64,000 nt of DNA. It comes from Mesostigma viride (lineage: Eukaryota; Streptophyta; Mesostigmatophyceae; Mesostigmatales; Mesostigmataceae). This document shows positions 9,737-18,315 of the stretch, in pieces. The stretch's first letter is position 1. Every line of letters begins with the position of its first letter. The position numbers were made by a program, and so were the translations under genes. The notes below the pieces were generated by a model. That model worked only from the letters and a program-made list of their open reading frames with translations, ran no database searches and was not told the DNA's origin. The DNA lies in assembly GCA_009746045.1 (NCBI GenBank), contig RPFO01000418.1, positions 653,756 through 717,755 of the forward strand, written 5' to 3'.

Positions 9737-9906
9737 TTCATGTACGACACATTGGAATGATATTTTTTCACTTCTTGGTAACGAGCTAACAAATAAAATT
9801 TCCGTATATAATACATTCTAGACATGACAACCGTGAGAGACGCATTCGTAACGATCATGACACCGATATCACCTTTTTCCGAGCGCCGGAATGGCCAGAC
9901 CGGCAT
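9706..9906 (-). CDS. Small hypothetical protein
   Basis: 66 residues from an ATG at 9906. It has a moderately hydrophobic segment (GVMIVTNASLTVVM) and a basic/aromatic C-terminus. It is arranged divergently from the gene starting at 9921, with only 14 bp between them. No family is recognised, and the short length makes it uncertain. Confidence 0.35.
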   Translation of the reverse strand: MPVWPFRRSEKGDIGVMIVTNASLTVVMSRMYYIRKFYLLARYQEVKKYHSNVSYMKWIPTTGIRT

Positions 9907-9920
9907 TTTCTTGGAAAAAC

Positions 9921-10295
9921 ATGACCAGTTCGTGTCATCTTAAATTGGAATCGATCACATATGACAACCTAGAGGGTTCTTTGTCTGTCCCTCCTGATTG
10001 TCCGATCGTTTTCAAATGGAAATACTCTCCATCACCTGCAGATCAACGCGCCATGGAGTTTCTTGGTCGAGTCCTCACTAAAACCGTAACTCTTAGTCCC
10101 GATACGGCCATTACAGTGATCACACCAAGCTTGACTCCGGACGACGTTGAAAAAGGGAAATACCTCATAATAACAAATCAGGGTAGGCCGTTTTTTATGA
10201 AAGATTTTGAGAATATGAACGAAGATTTATGGTCGTTCAAAGTCGTACAAGATAGCAACGAAAACACGACGACCGCAACCTTCATCAGGCCTTGA
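9921..10295 (+). CDS. Hypothetical protein, 124 residues
   Basis: The ATG at 9921 is preferred; an in-frame ATG at 9891 would overlap the divergent upstream ORF. The sequence looks like a small beta-rich domain with alternating hydrophobic residues (VTLSPDTAITVITPSLTP and KGKYLIITNQGRPFFMKDFE). There are no catalytic motifs, signal peptide or membrane segment. Its 3' end overlaps the convergent lipase gene by 11 bp, a tight packing usual in large DNA viruses. Confidence 0.6.
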   Translation: MTSSCHLKLESITYDNLEGSLSVPPDCPIVFKWKYSPSPADQRAMEFLGRVLTKTVTLSPDTAITVITPSLTPDDVEKGKYLIITNQGRPFFMKDFENMNEDLWSFKVVQDSNENTTTATFIRP

Positions 10296-10983
10296 TCACC
10301 TTGTACTCCTCTCTTCCTTCTACCGCGGCTTGTAGCCGTCCGAGATATCCTTTGCGCACGTCGTTGACCATATGGGTTCGCAGACCGAGCCATTTAGGAC
10401 CTTCACCTTTCAAGACCAAGGCGTTCCCTACTGACTTGTACAGATACGGGTTAGGGAAATGACATATCGGGTCGTCTTCGTCTTCAACGCGCCAGTAGAT
10501 TTTTGAACTACTTTGGGAAAGACGGGAGCGACCTTCGTCGTCCGTAAACCTAGGCGCTCCGAACGCAAAGACGCGAAGTTGTTTCGCGTCGTTGTCGGGC
10601 AGGAGAGCTAAGAGACACGAAGCGACCGCCCCGCCCATCGAATGTCCCGTAATATCCAGATCAAACCCCGAACACAGACGAGGTGACACTAGCTTCTGTA
10701 ATGCGGTCGCGGATTCCAAGTATCCTGAATGGATTTTACATCCCGCGGCATCCGAGTGCACGAGATTCCACTCGGTGCTGAGTTTGTAACTTTCGAAGGA
10801 CCGAGGATCGGTCCCTCGAACGACAACAACTTGCCTTCTCTTGCTTAGGTCCGTAATCACCGCCGCTTTTCCCTTGCGAGGCCACTCTACAACGTCCCAC
10901 GACGATGGAAGGAAGGAATTCGAGTACACGAGTGTCGAGTAAAATGCGTAATCTCGAAGAGTTTTGAGAATCGCCGGATCCAT
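10285..10983 (-). CDS. Class 3 lipase-like alpha/beta hydrolase
   Basis: 232 residues from ATG 10983. The nucleophile elbow GHSMGG (GXSXG) follows the typical DITGHSMGGAVASCLLALL strand-turn-helix; upstream VVVRGTD matches the oxyanion-strand region of class 3 lipases (usually FRGT), and VFAFGAPRF is the characteristic strand after the elbow. The catalytic acid is likely in EDEDDPICHFP; a histidine in the C-terminal third would complete the triad. Such lipases hydrolyse acylglycerols or phospholipids and occur in several NCLDVs. No signal peptide is evident, so it probably acts in the host cytosol or is packaged. It is convergent with the gene at 9921. Confidence 0.85.
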   Translation of the reverse strand: MDPAILKTLRDYAFYSTLVYSNSFLPSSWDVVEWPRKGKAAVITDLSKRRQVVVVRGTDPRSFESYKLSTEWNLVHSDAAGCKIHSGYLESATALQKLVSPRLCSGFDLDITGHSMGGAVASCLLALLPDNDAKQLRVFAFGAPRFTDDEGRSRLSQSSSKIYWRVEDEDDPICHFPNPYLYKSVGNALVLKGEGPKWLGLRTHMVNDVRKGYLGRLQAAVEGREEYKVIKA

Positions 10984-11020
10984 TTTTTTTTTGTTCTTTT
11001 AAAGTATACTCTCTTTTTTC

Positions 11021-11362
11021 ATGGAGATTGTCCAGGTTTGGAAGAATTTGAAGACGGCCGGGAACCTTTCAAGCGACATCAAGTACGCGATGAGCACCAA
11101 CTTGTTCACGTACATGCTTTTGCTTACGTTCCCTCTGACAGCGACGGCCGTGAAGAAGAAGTTTAAGCAGATCGATCAGATGGGAGATGTCGACTTGAAG
11201 AAGGTCAAAATTAACAGCGGCGTCCTTGCCCTGTCTATACTTGCAGGAGCGATCGATACGTACCTTAAGACGCGCTTTAATTCTTGGAAGATCGGCATTG
11301 TGAATACTGTGGTGTTAGCTGCATTGATGTATTCGTCTTGGTTGATTGCTATTAAGATTTAA
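11021..11362 (+). CDS. Small multi-pass membrane protein
   Basis: 113 residues from ATG 11021. Three hydrophobic segments are visible: around residues 28-42 (LFTYMLLLTFPLTATA), 65-80 (GVLALSILAGAIDTYL) and 91-112 at the C-terminus. Charged residues (KKKFKQIDQMGD) lie between the first two. It could be an internal virion-membrane protein; the family is unknown. It is divergent from the lipase gene across 37 bp that include an AT-rich AAAGTATACT stretch. Confidence 0.6.
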   Translation: MEIVQVWKNLKTAGNLSSDIKYAMSTNLFTYMLLLTFPLTATAVKKKFKQIDQMGDVDLKKVKINSGVLALSILAGAIDTYLKTRFNSWKIGIVNTVVLAALMYSSWLIAIKI

Positions 11363-11388
11363 TTGTGGCGTCATTTTAATAAACAAAA

Positions 11389-11661
11389 ATGCCTTTTGAG
11401 TTTGATAAGTGGACAGAACGGTTCGTTTCCGACCTCACGCGCTTGATGAACTTTGTGAAACTTGCGATTTTTGCAGTAAGCGTTTTCATAATCCATAAAA
11501 TTTCTCAACAAAATAACGACGATCATCATCAGCCTACTGTACAAAACTCCATGTTTTTCGCAACCTTTGGAAGACCGATAAAAGAAGACGAGGACGCTGT
11601 CGTGACACGTCCCATGCAATGGACGGCCGTGGCAAATATGATGCTAATGGCTGTGTTGTAG
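11389..11661 (+). CDS. Small membrane-anchored protein
   Basis: 90 residues from ATG 11389, with one hydrophobic segment near residues 20-37 (NFVKLAIFAVSVFIIHKI) and a second weaker one at the C-terminus (VANMMLMAVL). The linker is rich in Asn, Asp and His. It lies 26 bp after the preceding membrane-protein gene on the same strand. No family is recognised. Confidence 0.5.
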   Translation: MPFEFDKWTERFVSDLTRLMNFVKLAIFAVSVFIIHKISQQNNDDHHQPTVQNSMFFATFGRPIKEDEDAVVTRPMQWTAVANMMLMAVL

Positions 11662-11697
11662 ATTGGACGCTTTTTTTGATTGCCTTTATTAGCACCT

Positions 11698-13836
11698 ATG
11701 CCTAGAAGCGGTTTACGTTGCGGATATAGACATTCCACGAGAGGTTCTACGGAAGAAGATTGCCAAAAAGCGGGACAAGTGCGTTTGTACGGCCTTCGGC
11801 AGATTGCAAAGGGGCCAAGAAATAAACCTGACTTTCAAGGTGTACCGGAAAAGGGCCCAATCTATTGCGGGGCAGGATATGGCAGAAACAGGGGGTCGGT
11901 TACGCAGTGCAAATCGAAAGGCCAACTACGACTCTGGGGTCGATACTCCGTAGTTGTCGGAAAAAAGGAATTGAAACCAAACCAGACGGCTAAAACGGCG
12001 CCTAGATCGCGTTTATCACAAGCAGAACTCTGGAGACAAGAAAAAGAGCGATGGGAAAAGGAAATTGCACAAAAGAGAGCGGCTGAACAAAAAATGCGGA
12101 TGGAGAGGGCGCACAAAAGGGGGTATGAACCTATCAAACCGCATCCGCCTCGTAAGGAAACACAATCTAAGCAACAAATTGTAGAAGATAACCAACAACT
12201 CGTTTCAGAGATGAAGCATCATGAACACAATTTGGAAAGAGACTTGCGTTATGTAAAACGAGAAATACTGAAAGTGGAATCGAGCAATCCCGAACAAACA
12301 AAACCCCAAACTGTAAAAGATGCAAAACCGGCTAGTTCTGAGCCAACAAAAGCCGAAACCAGCAAGGAAGAAAGAAAGGCAACGGAAAATAAGAACAAGT
12401 CCATCGATTTGACCCTCGATGACTCAACATCAGAGAAACAAGTCAAACCTAAGGGAAAAAATACACCTCTTCCGCCTAATGCGACCTCTCATGATCTCAC
12501 AACCGATGATCCACTCGACGATGTAATTACCGAGAACATGGTAAGAACCGTCAAGGCGCCCGCTCTTCGCATTGTAAGAACACCGAATCAGTATCCGAGA
12601 ATAACATACCCCCCTCACTGGTTCGAACTCGACTCGATGTACAGTCTCACAAACCCAGATTTGCCCGACGACACCATCTTGTTTTATCGCGGAACTCCTG
12701 GTGACGGACATTGTTTTTTCAATTCTTTTTACATCTGCCAAGCTTGGCGACGAAGAGAAACCATAACAACGGAGGAACTACTTTCGAAAGCACGCGACAT
12801 GAGGAAGAAAATACTAGAAGGTTGGGACAAGGTCTACGAACCTCTCCTCATAAGAGTTTGGGGTGCAAAGGACAAAAATGGCGAGATGTCGAAATCCGTG
12901 AAAGAAACGCTTCCAGGGAATAAATGGATCGAAGTGAACGCGTCTTACATTATGGCGGAGATAACAAACACTCCTATTGTGGTAGTAACTCGTGGAAAGT
13001 CGTCCAAAAATTATCCTAACGGAAACGTAACGTTTTATCGGTTCGACCCTCGTACAGAAAAAAGCACATGGAACCCGGCGGTCTACATGGATCACCTCAA
13101 TCATCACTACACTGCTCTACTACCTCGTCGCGACTCCAACGATTATGCTGCAATGCGACCATCGTTCCCGTTAGAGGTGGACCCAAGTCGCTTGAAAGGA
13201 CTACATTATGAACCAGGTAAAACTGTCGATAGAAAAGATTTCGTGTATCAAAGCAAACCGGAGGAATACATCGATTCGAGTTTTAGGTTCTCGCATCACG
13301 AACTGCCAGGTTTAGTAGTCACTCACGTGCGAAAACTCTCTTCTGGCGGGACTTACAACGTCTTTGAGGCTGTCGTGGTGGCGCGGAGTTTCCATGGAAC
13401 TGGGTTTACGGGCGGAAACTCTATCAAAGTGAGCCAAATCTTGCCGCGGGCGGATAGACTAAGGAAAAAATGCAAGGAGTTGCTTAGATCGGACGCAAAT
13501 CGCCTTTTTTCACCGTCCGGCCCAGCTGGTCTACAAGGTCAACAAGAAGCAGTCGAAAGAGATTTTAGACAGTTTACTCAGCCGAATTCTAGAGTAATGG
13601 CTGTGATATCCGAGGCAGTGGAAGCAGAGATTGTTGTATTAGAAATTGATACAGTCAGGAAGACAGCCACACCTTGGGTGGTGTCCATGAAGATTCATTT
13701 CTATGCACCTACAAAACCGAAGCATCAGCGGTTGTACTTGTTAAACCACGGAGGGCATTTGGACGTGTTGCTGCCTTCGTATAATTCTTTGTGGTCGAGT
13801 TACACCCAATGGATGTTCAACGATCTTCAAACATGA
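11698..13836 (+). CDS. OTU-family cysteine protease with long charged N-terminal region
   Basis: 712 residues from ATG 11698. The OTU core covers roughly residues 320-475: GDGHCFFNSFY supplies the catalytic Asp/Cys (near 335 and 338), and NHHYTALLP near 467 supplies the catalytic His. OTU enzymes remove ubiquitin or ubiquitin-like chains. The N-terminal 80 residues are Gly/Arg-rich; residues about 110-200 are a Lys/Glu/Gln-rich probable coiled coil, and 200-270 are low-complexity Ser/Thr/Lys. The C-terminal 240 residues are globular but unrecognised. In NCLDVs OTU proteins may counter host ubiquitin signalling or sit in virions; which applies here is inference. Its end overlaps the convergent MYND gene by 20 bp. 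Confidence 0.88.
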   Translation: MPRSGLRCGYRHSTRGSTEEDCQKAGQVRLYGLRQIAKGPRNKPDFQGVPEKGPIYCGAGYGRNRGSVTQCKSKGQLRLWGRYSVVVGKKELKPNQTAKTAPRSRLSQAELWRQEKERWEKEIAQKRAAEQKMRMERAHKRGYEPIKPHPPRKETQSKQQIVEDNQQLVSEMKHHEHNLERDLRYVKREILKVESSNPEQTKPQTVKDAKPASSEPTKAETSKEERKATENKNKSIDLTLDDSTSEKQVKPKGKNTPLPPNATSHDLTTDDPLDDVITENMVRTVKAPALRIVRTPNQYPRITYPPHWFELDSMYSLTNPDLPDDTILFYRGTPGDGHCFFNSFYICQAWRRRETITTEELLSKARDMRKKILEGWDKVYEPLLIRVWGAKDKNGEMSKSVKETLPGNKWIEVNASYIMAEITNTPIVVVTRGKSSKNYPNGNVTFYRFDPRTEKSTWNPAVYMDHLNHHYTALLPRRDSNDYAAMRPSFPLEVDPSRLKGLHYEPGKTVDRKDFVYQSKPEEYIDSSFRFSHHELPGLVVTHVRKLSSGGTYNVFEAVVVARSFHGTGFTGGNSIKVSQILPRADRLRKKCKELLRSDANRLFSPSGPAGLQGQQEAVERDFRQFTQPNSRVMAVISEAVEAEIVVLEIDTVRKTATPWVVSMKIHFYAPTKPKHQRLYLLNHGGHLDVLLPSYNSLWSSYTQWMFNDLQT

Positions 13837-14569
13837 GGCAGGGCCGGAACGTAAACACGGGCTGTCCCCTCTTTTCGACATATTGCAGACTTCTCCTGAT
13901 ATGTTCGCAAAAGACGCCGTGGGCTTCCCGATCTTCATCACGACACTCGCGGCTGCAATACGTCGGATCGCTGCATTTCTCGCAACGGTACACACAGCGT
14001 CCTCTGTATACGCAATTGAAGTTCATGCAACCTTCAAAGAAACTCACGGAGGACCCTATTCCTACATCGATAGACTCGGGGACGAAAAGGGGGTTCTGAG
14101 CCCACTTCGGATCCTTCTCGGGTCCTTCTTCGGCCGATACCGTAAAGGCGTGAGACATCTTTGGGGTGTAGTAGTCCGCGGAAAGCCCTCTCGCTTTGGC
14201 CATGTACACGATGGCGATCGCTACTTCCCGTGTTGTGTCCACGTTGAACATGAGCAGAGGGCTTATGAGTCCCGAAAAACGCGCATCGTCTTCTGCGACC
14301 AGTTGTAGGTCGAGCGTCCGCCGGCTGATCTCTGTAAAAGATCGGACCCGTGCGACGAACAAACATCGCTTTGAATAGTTGGCCCGAGACCAGCGGTCTG
14401 CTTCCTCTTTGAGATCTTTCACACGCAAGGTAGGCTGCTCGGAGATTGCTTTTCCCTGCGCAAACAGAATCACGCTGGCTTTGTTGTCCTTTTCCCATCT
14501 TCGATACGACTGAGTCGTTTTTCCCGGTCTGGGGCGCTTTCTCGCTATCCAGGATCGCAGGCGCGCCAT
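13817..14569 (-). CDS. MYND-type zinc-finger protein
   Basis: 250 residues from ATG 14569. The C-terminal quarter has a MYND signature: CEKC followed by CSREC and then HGVFC, spacing typical of the two-zinc MYND fold that binds proline-rich partners. The N-terminal part is basic, and the centre looks globular without a recognised domain. Only 11 bp separate its start from that of the divergent dioxygenase gene, so the two promoters must overlap the opposing coding regions. Confidence 0.75.
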   Translation of the reverse strand: MARLRSWIARKRPRPGKTTQSYRRWEKDNKASVILFAQGKAISEQPTLRVKDLKEEADRWSRANYSKRCLFVARVRSFTEISRRTLDLQLVAEDDARFSGLISPLLMFNVDTTREVAIAIVYMAKARGLSADYYTPKMSHAFTVSAEEGPEKDPKWAQNPLFVPESIDVGIGSSVSFFEGCMNFNCVYRGRCVYRCEKCSDPTYCSRECRDEDREAHGVFCEHIRRSLQYVEKRGQPVFTFRPCLMFEDR

Positions 14570-14580
14570 GAAAGCGTCAA

Positions 14581-15432
14581 ATGTTTTCAAAACCCGCGTT
14601 ATGGATGTCGTCTTCCGTAGAAGAGGGCGTGCGTGACGCTTTTCGGATGATTCAGTGCGCCGTTCGTCGAGGTCGGAAGCGCGCTGCGAACGATTTGATG
14701 TCGAACGAGGAGGAACTCGTTTTTGCTTCTGAGTTCGTTCGTGACGCTCTCGCGGCCGAACGAAACCCCGTGATTCGAGACGTATTTAAAGGCTTGGCGA
14801 TGACCGGGTACGCCGTCGTCCGTGGAGCCGCGCCAGAGGAAGAGGTTCAAAGAATCTTCGCGTTGTCGCAAGACAGGCGGTCTCTCGCTACAACGATATT
14901 TCAAAGAGAAGACGAACGCGGCCGATCGGATAAAGGGGACGGAAGGAGGAGCCAATACAACTTGACAAAATCTTGGTCCAATGGCGAACTCAACACGTGG
15001 AAAACCTGCGTCCGTCTGATGTGGGATCTCGTTTCAGAACAATATCGGACGATCGAAGCGAGCTTCTTGTACTCTGATCCGGGATGCGACGTTCAGTCTG
15101 CGCATCGCGATTTTTCGCCGGACGTTATGCGCTGGAGAACAGGATTTCCCGTATCTTGTATGCTCGCGTTAGAGGATGACACGCGTTTCATATTGTTCTT
15201 ATCGAAACATCACTCTAATCCGATCGATGAGACGGGCGACGATCTCACGGGCCGCGTGTACCCTTTAGAAATCTCGTTGAACGCCGGGGACCTTCTGATT
15301 TGGCACGCGCACCTCGTTCACGCCGGCGCAGGATATCCTGACAAGTCGAATTCGCGCCTTTTTTTTGCCGGCGTGGCGCTAGGCGACATTGAGTCGATAC
15401 CAGTGGATTACACGTTCCATGTGAAGACCTAA
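14581..15432 (+). CDS. 2-oxoglutarate/Fe(II) dioxygenase (phytanoyl-CoA dioxygenase-like)
   Basis: 283 residues from ATG 14581 (an alternative ATG lies at 14608). The iron-binding facial triad is visible as His175-X-Asp177 (AHRDFSPD) and His247 (LVHAGAGY), followed by NSRLFFAG, where the arginine would bind 2-oxoglutarate. The spacing fits double-stranded beta-helix dioxygenases of the phytanoyl-CoA/prolyl hydroxylase group. The substrate is unknown; in NCLDVs such enzymes may modify proteins or lipids. It is followed by small genes on the same strand after a 94-bp gap that contains AATAAA. Confidence 0.8.
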   Translation: MFSKPALWMSSSVEEGVRDAFRMIQCAVRRGRKRAANDLMSNEEELVFASEFVRDALAAERNPVIRDVFKGLAMTGYAVVRGAAPEEEVQRIFALSQDRRSLATTIFQREDERGRSDKGDGRRSQYNLTKSWSNGELNTWKTCVRLMWDLVSEQYRTIEASFLYSDPGCDVQSAHRDFSPDVMRWRTGFPVSCMLALEDDTRFILFLSKHHSNPIDETGDDLTGRVYPLEISLNAGDLLIWHAHLVHAGAGYPDKSNSRLFFAGVALGDIESIPVDYTFHVKT

Positions 15433-15526
15433 AAAATACTAATAAAGATTGTCAAAACATATGAAGCCCGGGCGTAGGGCGTCAGTTCGCGTGCCATATA
15501 AAACTTATTTTTTTAATAGGTAAGAA

Positions 15527-15814
15527 ATGACAAAGTCCAGCGTGCCATTGGTTGACGCGCAGGAGATGCACCGCCTACACCCGCGCACTTTTAAAGTGCC
15601 GTCAAAGAACAGGTTGTCGTCTATAAAGAAGGGCGATTTCGTTCAGATATGTAACACTAAAGATCGTTTTTGGGTGCAGGTAACGCGCGTTCGCCGCCCC
15701 CACCTGGAGGGCATAATCGACAACTACCTTGTACATACGCAAAACTACGATGCCGGCGACACTATAATCTTTCACCAAGCCAACGTGTATGACATCATAA
15801 AAAAGCGGACATAA
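15527..15814 (+). CDS. Small DUF2314-like protein
   Basis: 95 residues from ATG 15527, preceded by an AT-rich stretch with ATAAAA. The core KKGDFVQICNTKDRFWVQV followed by GIIDNYLV and GDTIIFHQANVYDI resembles the small beta-barrel domain of DUF2314 proteins, which occur in bacteria and some giant viruses and whose role is unknown. It is unlikely to be membrane-bound. Family assignment is by motif memory only. Confidence 0.6.
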   Translation: MTKSSVPLVDAQEMHRLHPRTFKVPSKNRLSSIKKGDFVQICNTKDRFWVQVTRVRRPHLEGIIDNYLVHTQNYDAGDTIIFHQANVYDIIKKRT

Positions 15815-15852
15815 GCCTTGAAAAAAAATGCAGTCAAAGATTATCAAAACAC

Positions 15853-16059
15853 ATGAAGCCGTGGGTCATATATCTTTTAATCGGTATTGTATTGTCCGGT
15901 GCAGCTGCATCCGGTGGGTATGGAGGCTACAAAGTTCACGAGGGTCGACAAAAGAATGATACCAAGTCTACGCAACTTGGAACGTTTCTGATCGCACTAT
16001 GTATTGCGATCTTAGCAATAATGATAAACATTGCGTTTATCATTAAGTTTACTCCTTAG
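15853..16059 (+). CDS. Small two-helix membrane protein
   Basis: 68 residues. Hydrophobic segments at residues 4-22 (WVIYLLIGIVLSGAAASGG) and 43-66 (LGTFLIALCIAILAIMINIA) are separated by a basic, polar loop. No family is recognised; probably a virion or host membrane protein. Confidence 0.55.
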   Translation: MKPWVIYLLIGIVLSGAAASGGYGGYKVHEGRQKNDTKSTQLGTFLIALCIAILAIMINIAFIIKFTP

Positions 16060-16120
16060 TGACACGAACACCACTCGCCTACCGAGACCGGTAAAATTTG
16101 CGTTTCTATAGTGGGTCGAG

Positions 16121-16638
16121 ATGGCGAACGCGGTAAAACTTCTCGCGTGTCTCCCTGCGAGATGCGATTCTGTTCCGGACAAATGGGTCTGCGTCGGACG
16201 CAAACCGTCCTGTGTCAAAGTGACAAAAATATATAACGAAGAAATCCTCATGTACCCGCACCGTGAGCGCAACGAGACCCTCGCCGTTCGCAACGTGTGT
16301 CCTCACCGCGGTGCGCGTCTTTCTCACAAGGCGAGAGTCGAGGACGGGTGCATTCGTTGTGCCTACCACGGCATGTATTGGGGAAAACAGAACAACCCAA
16401 ACGGATACCTTGACACGAAACAAGACGAGGATTTGGTGTGGGTCAACACAGGGATAGGAGATGGCGACTCGGCCTTTCCTTCGATTCCGGAGTTCACAGA
16501 TCCATTGTTTCGGACTTTTTCATACACGGGGGCGGTAGCCGGTCACCCGATGATCGTGATGGAAAATCTGCTAGACCACGCGCACTTGGAGCACGTGCAT
16601 CGCGTAAAGATCGTCGAGTCCAAGCAAACAGAAGTGAC
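16121..16638 (+). pseudogene. Rieske oxygenase, N-terminal part, split by foldback element
   Basis: 172 complete codons of a Rieske-type non-haem iron oxygenase before the inserted element (target duplication GTGAC at 16634-16638). The [2Fe-2S] ligands are Cys60-X-His62 (CPHRG) and Cys80-X2-His83 (CAYHG). The mononuclear iron site is Asp152-X2-His155-X4-His160 in ENLLDHAHLEHVH. The frame then runs into the element and stops at 16750. The second part is at 17506-17979; removing the element and one GTGAC gives 328 residues in frame. Relatives in algae and plants (pheophorbide a oxygenase and choline monooxygenase groups) oxidise pigments or small molecules; the substrate here is unknown. Confidence 0.88.
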
Positions 16639-17505
16639 AGTTAGGTTAAATAGTGCCGGAACCTTTTGCCGCCTGAGGCAAATCGGTCCGTCACACTATT
16701 TTGCCCGGAATAACCACTTCCGAGCACCCAAGTTCATTCGGCCGAATTAACTTTGGGTGCTCGGAAGTGGTTATTCCGGGCAAAATAGTGTGACGGACCG
16801 ATTTGCCTCAGGCGGCAAAAGGTTCCGGCACTATTTAACCTAACTAAAACCTGGCCTCGTGGAGGGTGGGTTGAATATGAGACATCCGCCTAGGCCACTG
16901 AGCACGCACCACTAAATGCGCCGGAGCTGTCCGGATTCGAACCCCTGACCTCCAAGGTGCACGGGTTTTAGTTAGGTTAAATAGTGCCGGAACCTTTTGC
17001 CGCCTGAGGCAAATCGGTCCGTCACACTATTTTGCCCGGAATAACCACTTCCGAGCACCCAAGTTAATTCGGCCGAATGAACTTGGGTGCTCGGAAGTGG
17101 TTATTCCGGGCAAAATAGTGTGACGGACCGATTTGCCTCAGGCGGCAAAAGGTTCCGGCACTATTTAACCTAACTAAAACCCGTGCACCTTGGAGGTCAG
17201 GGGTTCGAATCCGGACAGCTCCGGCGCATTTAGTGGTGCGTGCTCAGTGGCCTAGGCGGATGTCTCATATTCAACCCACCCTCCACGAGGCCAGGTTTTA
17301 GTTAGGTTAAATAGTGCCGGAACCTTTTGCCGCCTGAGGCAAATCGGTCCGTCACACTATTTTGCCCGGAATAACCACTTCCGAGCACCCAAGTTAATTC
17401 GGCCGAATGAACTTGGGTGCTCGGAAGTGGTTATTCCGGGCAAAATAGTGTGACGGACCGATTTGCCTCAGGCGGCAAAAGGTTCCGGCACTATTTAACC
17501 TAACT
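16639..17505. mobile_element. 867-bp palindromic foldback element, TSD GTGAC
   Basis: The whole element is one nested palindrome. Three near-identical palindromic blocks of 206-207 bp (16639-16845, 16970-17175, 17300-17505), each an arm, a short loop with ATTCGGCCGAAT and the inverted arm, alternate with a 124-bp core (16846-16969) and its exact inverse (17176-17299). The ends are AGTTAGGTTAAATAG and its complement. GTGAC flanks both sides (16634-16638, 17506-17510). It has no coding capacity, so it is non-autonomous and relies on an enzyme elsewhere. Its ends and TSD length resemble those of the Copia-like element. An inverted-repeat assembly artefact inside the element cannot be excluded from sequence alone, but the TSD supports a true insertion. 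Confidence 0.85.
17176..17299 (+). other. tRNA-like motif in the core of the foldback element
   Basis: GGTTCGAATCC at 17202-17212 equals the Pol III B-box consensus, and it sits in the loop of an imperfect hairpin (GGAG..GTCAGG with CCGGAC..CTCC). An A-box-like TGGCCTAGGCGG lies at 17248-17259, that is 3' of the B box, the reverse of normal tRNA order. I could not fold a complete cloverleaf in either normal or permuted order. The inverse copy is at 16846-16969. Confidence 0.35.
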
Positions 17506-17979
17506 GTGACCACAGAGAAGTCATCCCTCTATAGCGGGAAGAGCGTGTACACGTATCCTATCACGAACGCGTGGATTAATCGATGGATCCGGAAGATGTT
17601 CTCGGTTCCAGATACAGGCCCGTTGTCCCTTTCTGTTGACAACGAGTTCTTTTTGCCCTATACCGCGAGTCTGCGGTTCAAGGTCTCTGGACAAAGCCGT
17701 GCTGTGTTCGTGCTGTGGTTCAGCTTGCAGCCGTTCGAGGAACGCAAGTCTCTGTTGACTTGCCGCGTTTCTCGCAGTGTCATGGTTGATCCGCGGTGGG
17801 ATTGGATCTTTTACGGGCTGAACGCCCTTCCTTTGTTCGAAGACGACGAAATCATCGCGAACGTGGTTGTCGGCGATTGGTGGCGCAACCGGTTGACGCC
17901 TAACGATGCGTTGGTAAAGATGTATAGAGACAAGATGTGGTCGGTGTACGGGATCTCGTTTCCCGAACCATTTTCGTGA
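17506..17979 (+). pseudogene. Rieske oxygenase, C-terminal part, split by foldback element
   Basis: Continuation of the gene begun at 16121, starting with the second copy of the GTGAC duplication. About 157 codons encode the C-terminal alpha/beta domain that surrounds the mononuclear iron in Rieske oxygenases (for example SLLTCRVSRSVMVDPRWDWI). There is no C-terminal membrane segment. A GTG at 17506 could start a truncated product, but without the Rieske cluster it would be inactive. Confidence 0.82.
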
Positions 17980-18060
17980 AGTGTGCACGAACATTGTACA
18001 GTCCCAGTTAGAAGATTCTATTTTCGATCGAGGTCGGGTGACGGACGCGCATTCCTCTAC

Positions 18061-18160
18061 ACTGGTGGTCATACGGATGTGTTCCCGTACACACCAGTGG
18101 CGGTACGGACGTGTATCCGTACACACTGGTGGTGGTACGGACATGGGTTCCGTCTGTGTT
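18061..18160 (-). repeat. Left hairpin-repeat array (three 32-bp units)
   Basis: Three imperfect units with a period of 32 bp, each with CCGTAC and GTACGG arms around a CACCACCAGTG-type loop, so each can form a hairpin. They are the inverse complement of the units at 18958-19053. No gene is seen between 17980 and 18315. Confidence 0.7.
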
Positions 18161-18175
18161 GATACATACTTCAAT

Positions 18176-18250
18176 CCAATGTTATTAGTATATTAGTGTA
18201 CGGAGAGGTCACCAATCCATCCCGAAATGGGTCTCGAAAAAACTTTTTGT
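18176..18250. repeat. Left copy of 73-75-bp inverted repeat
   Basis: This segment, starting CCAATGTTATTAG and containing GTACGGAGAGGTCACC, is the inverse complement (about 80 percent by eye) of 18856-18928. A further copy in the latter orientation is at 19069-19144. It lies just upstream of the ORF at 18316. Confidence 0.7.
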
Positions 18251-18315
18251 CCATGGGCTTGACAGACATGCTCGGCTGACGACCTTATACTTATCTCTTT
18301 TGTTTATAATGAATC

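Noticed and set aside
16905..16985. A tRNA gene near the foldback element
   Set aside because: The B-box motif is perfect, but the T-stem pairs at only two of five positions in standard register and no acceptor or D stem pairs. Reported only as a tRNA-like motif.
16639..17505. Intron in the Rieske gene
   Set aside because: It begins AG rather than GT, is a perfect palindrome and has a GTGAC duplication, which fits transposition better than splicing.
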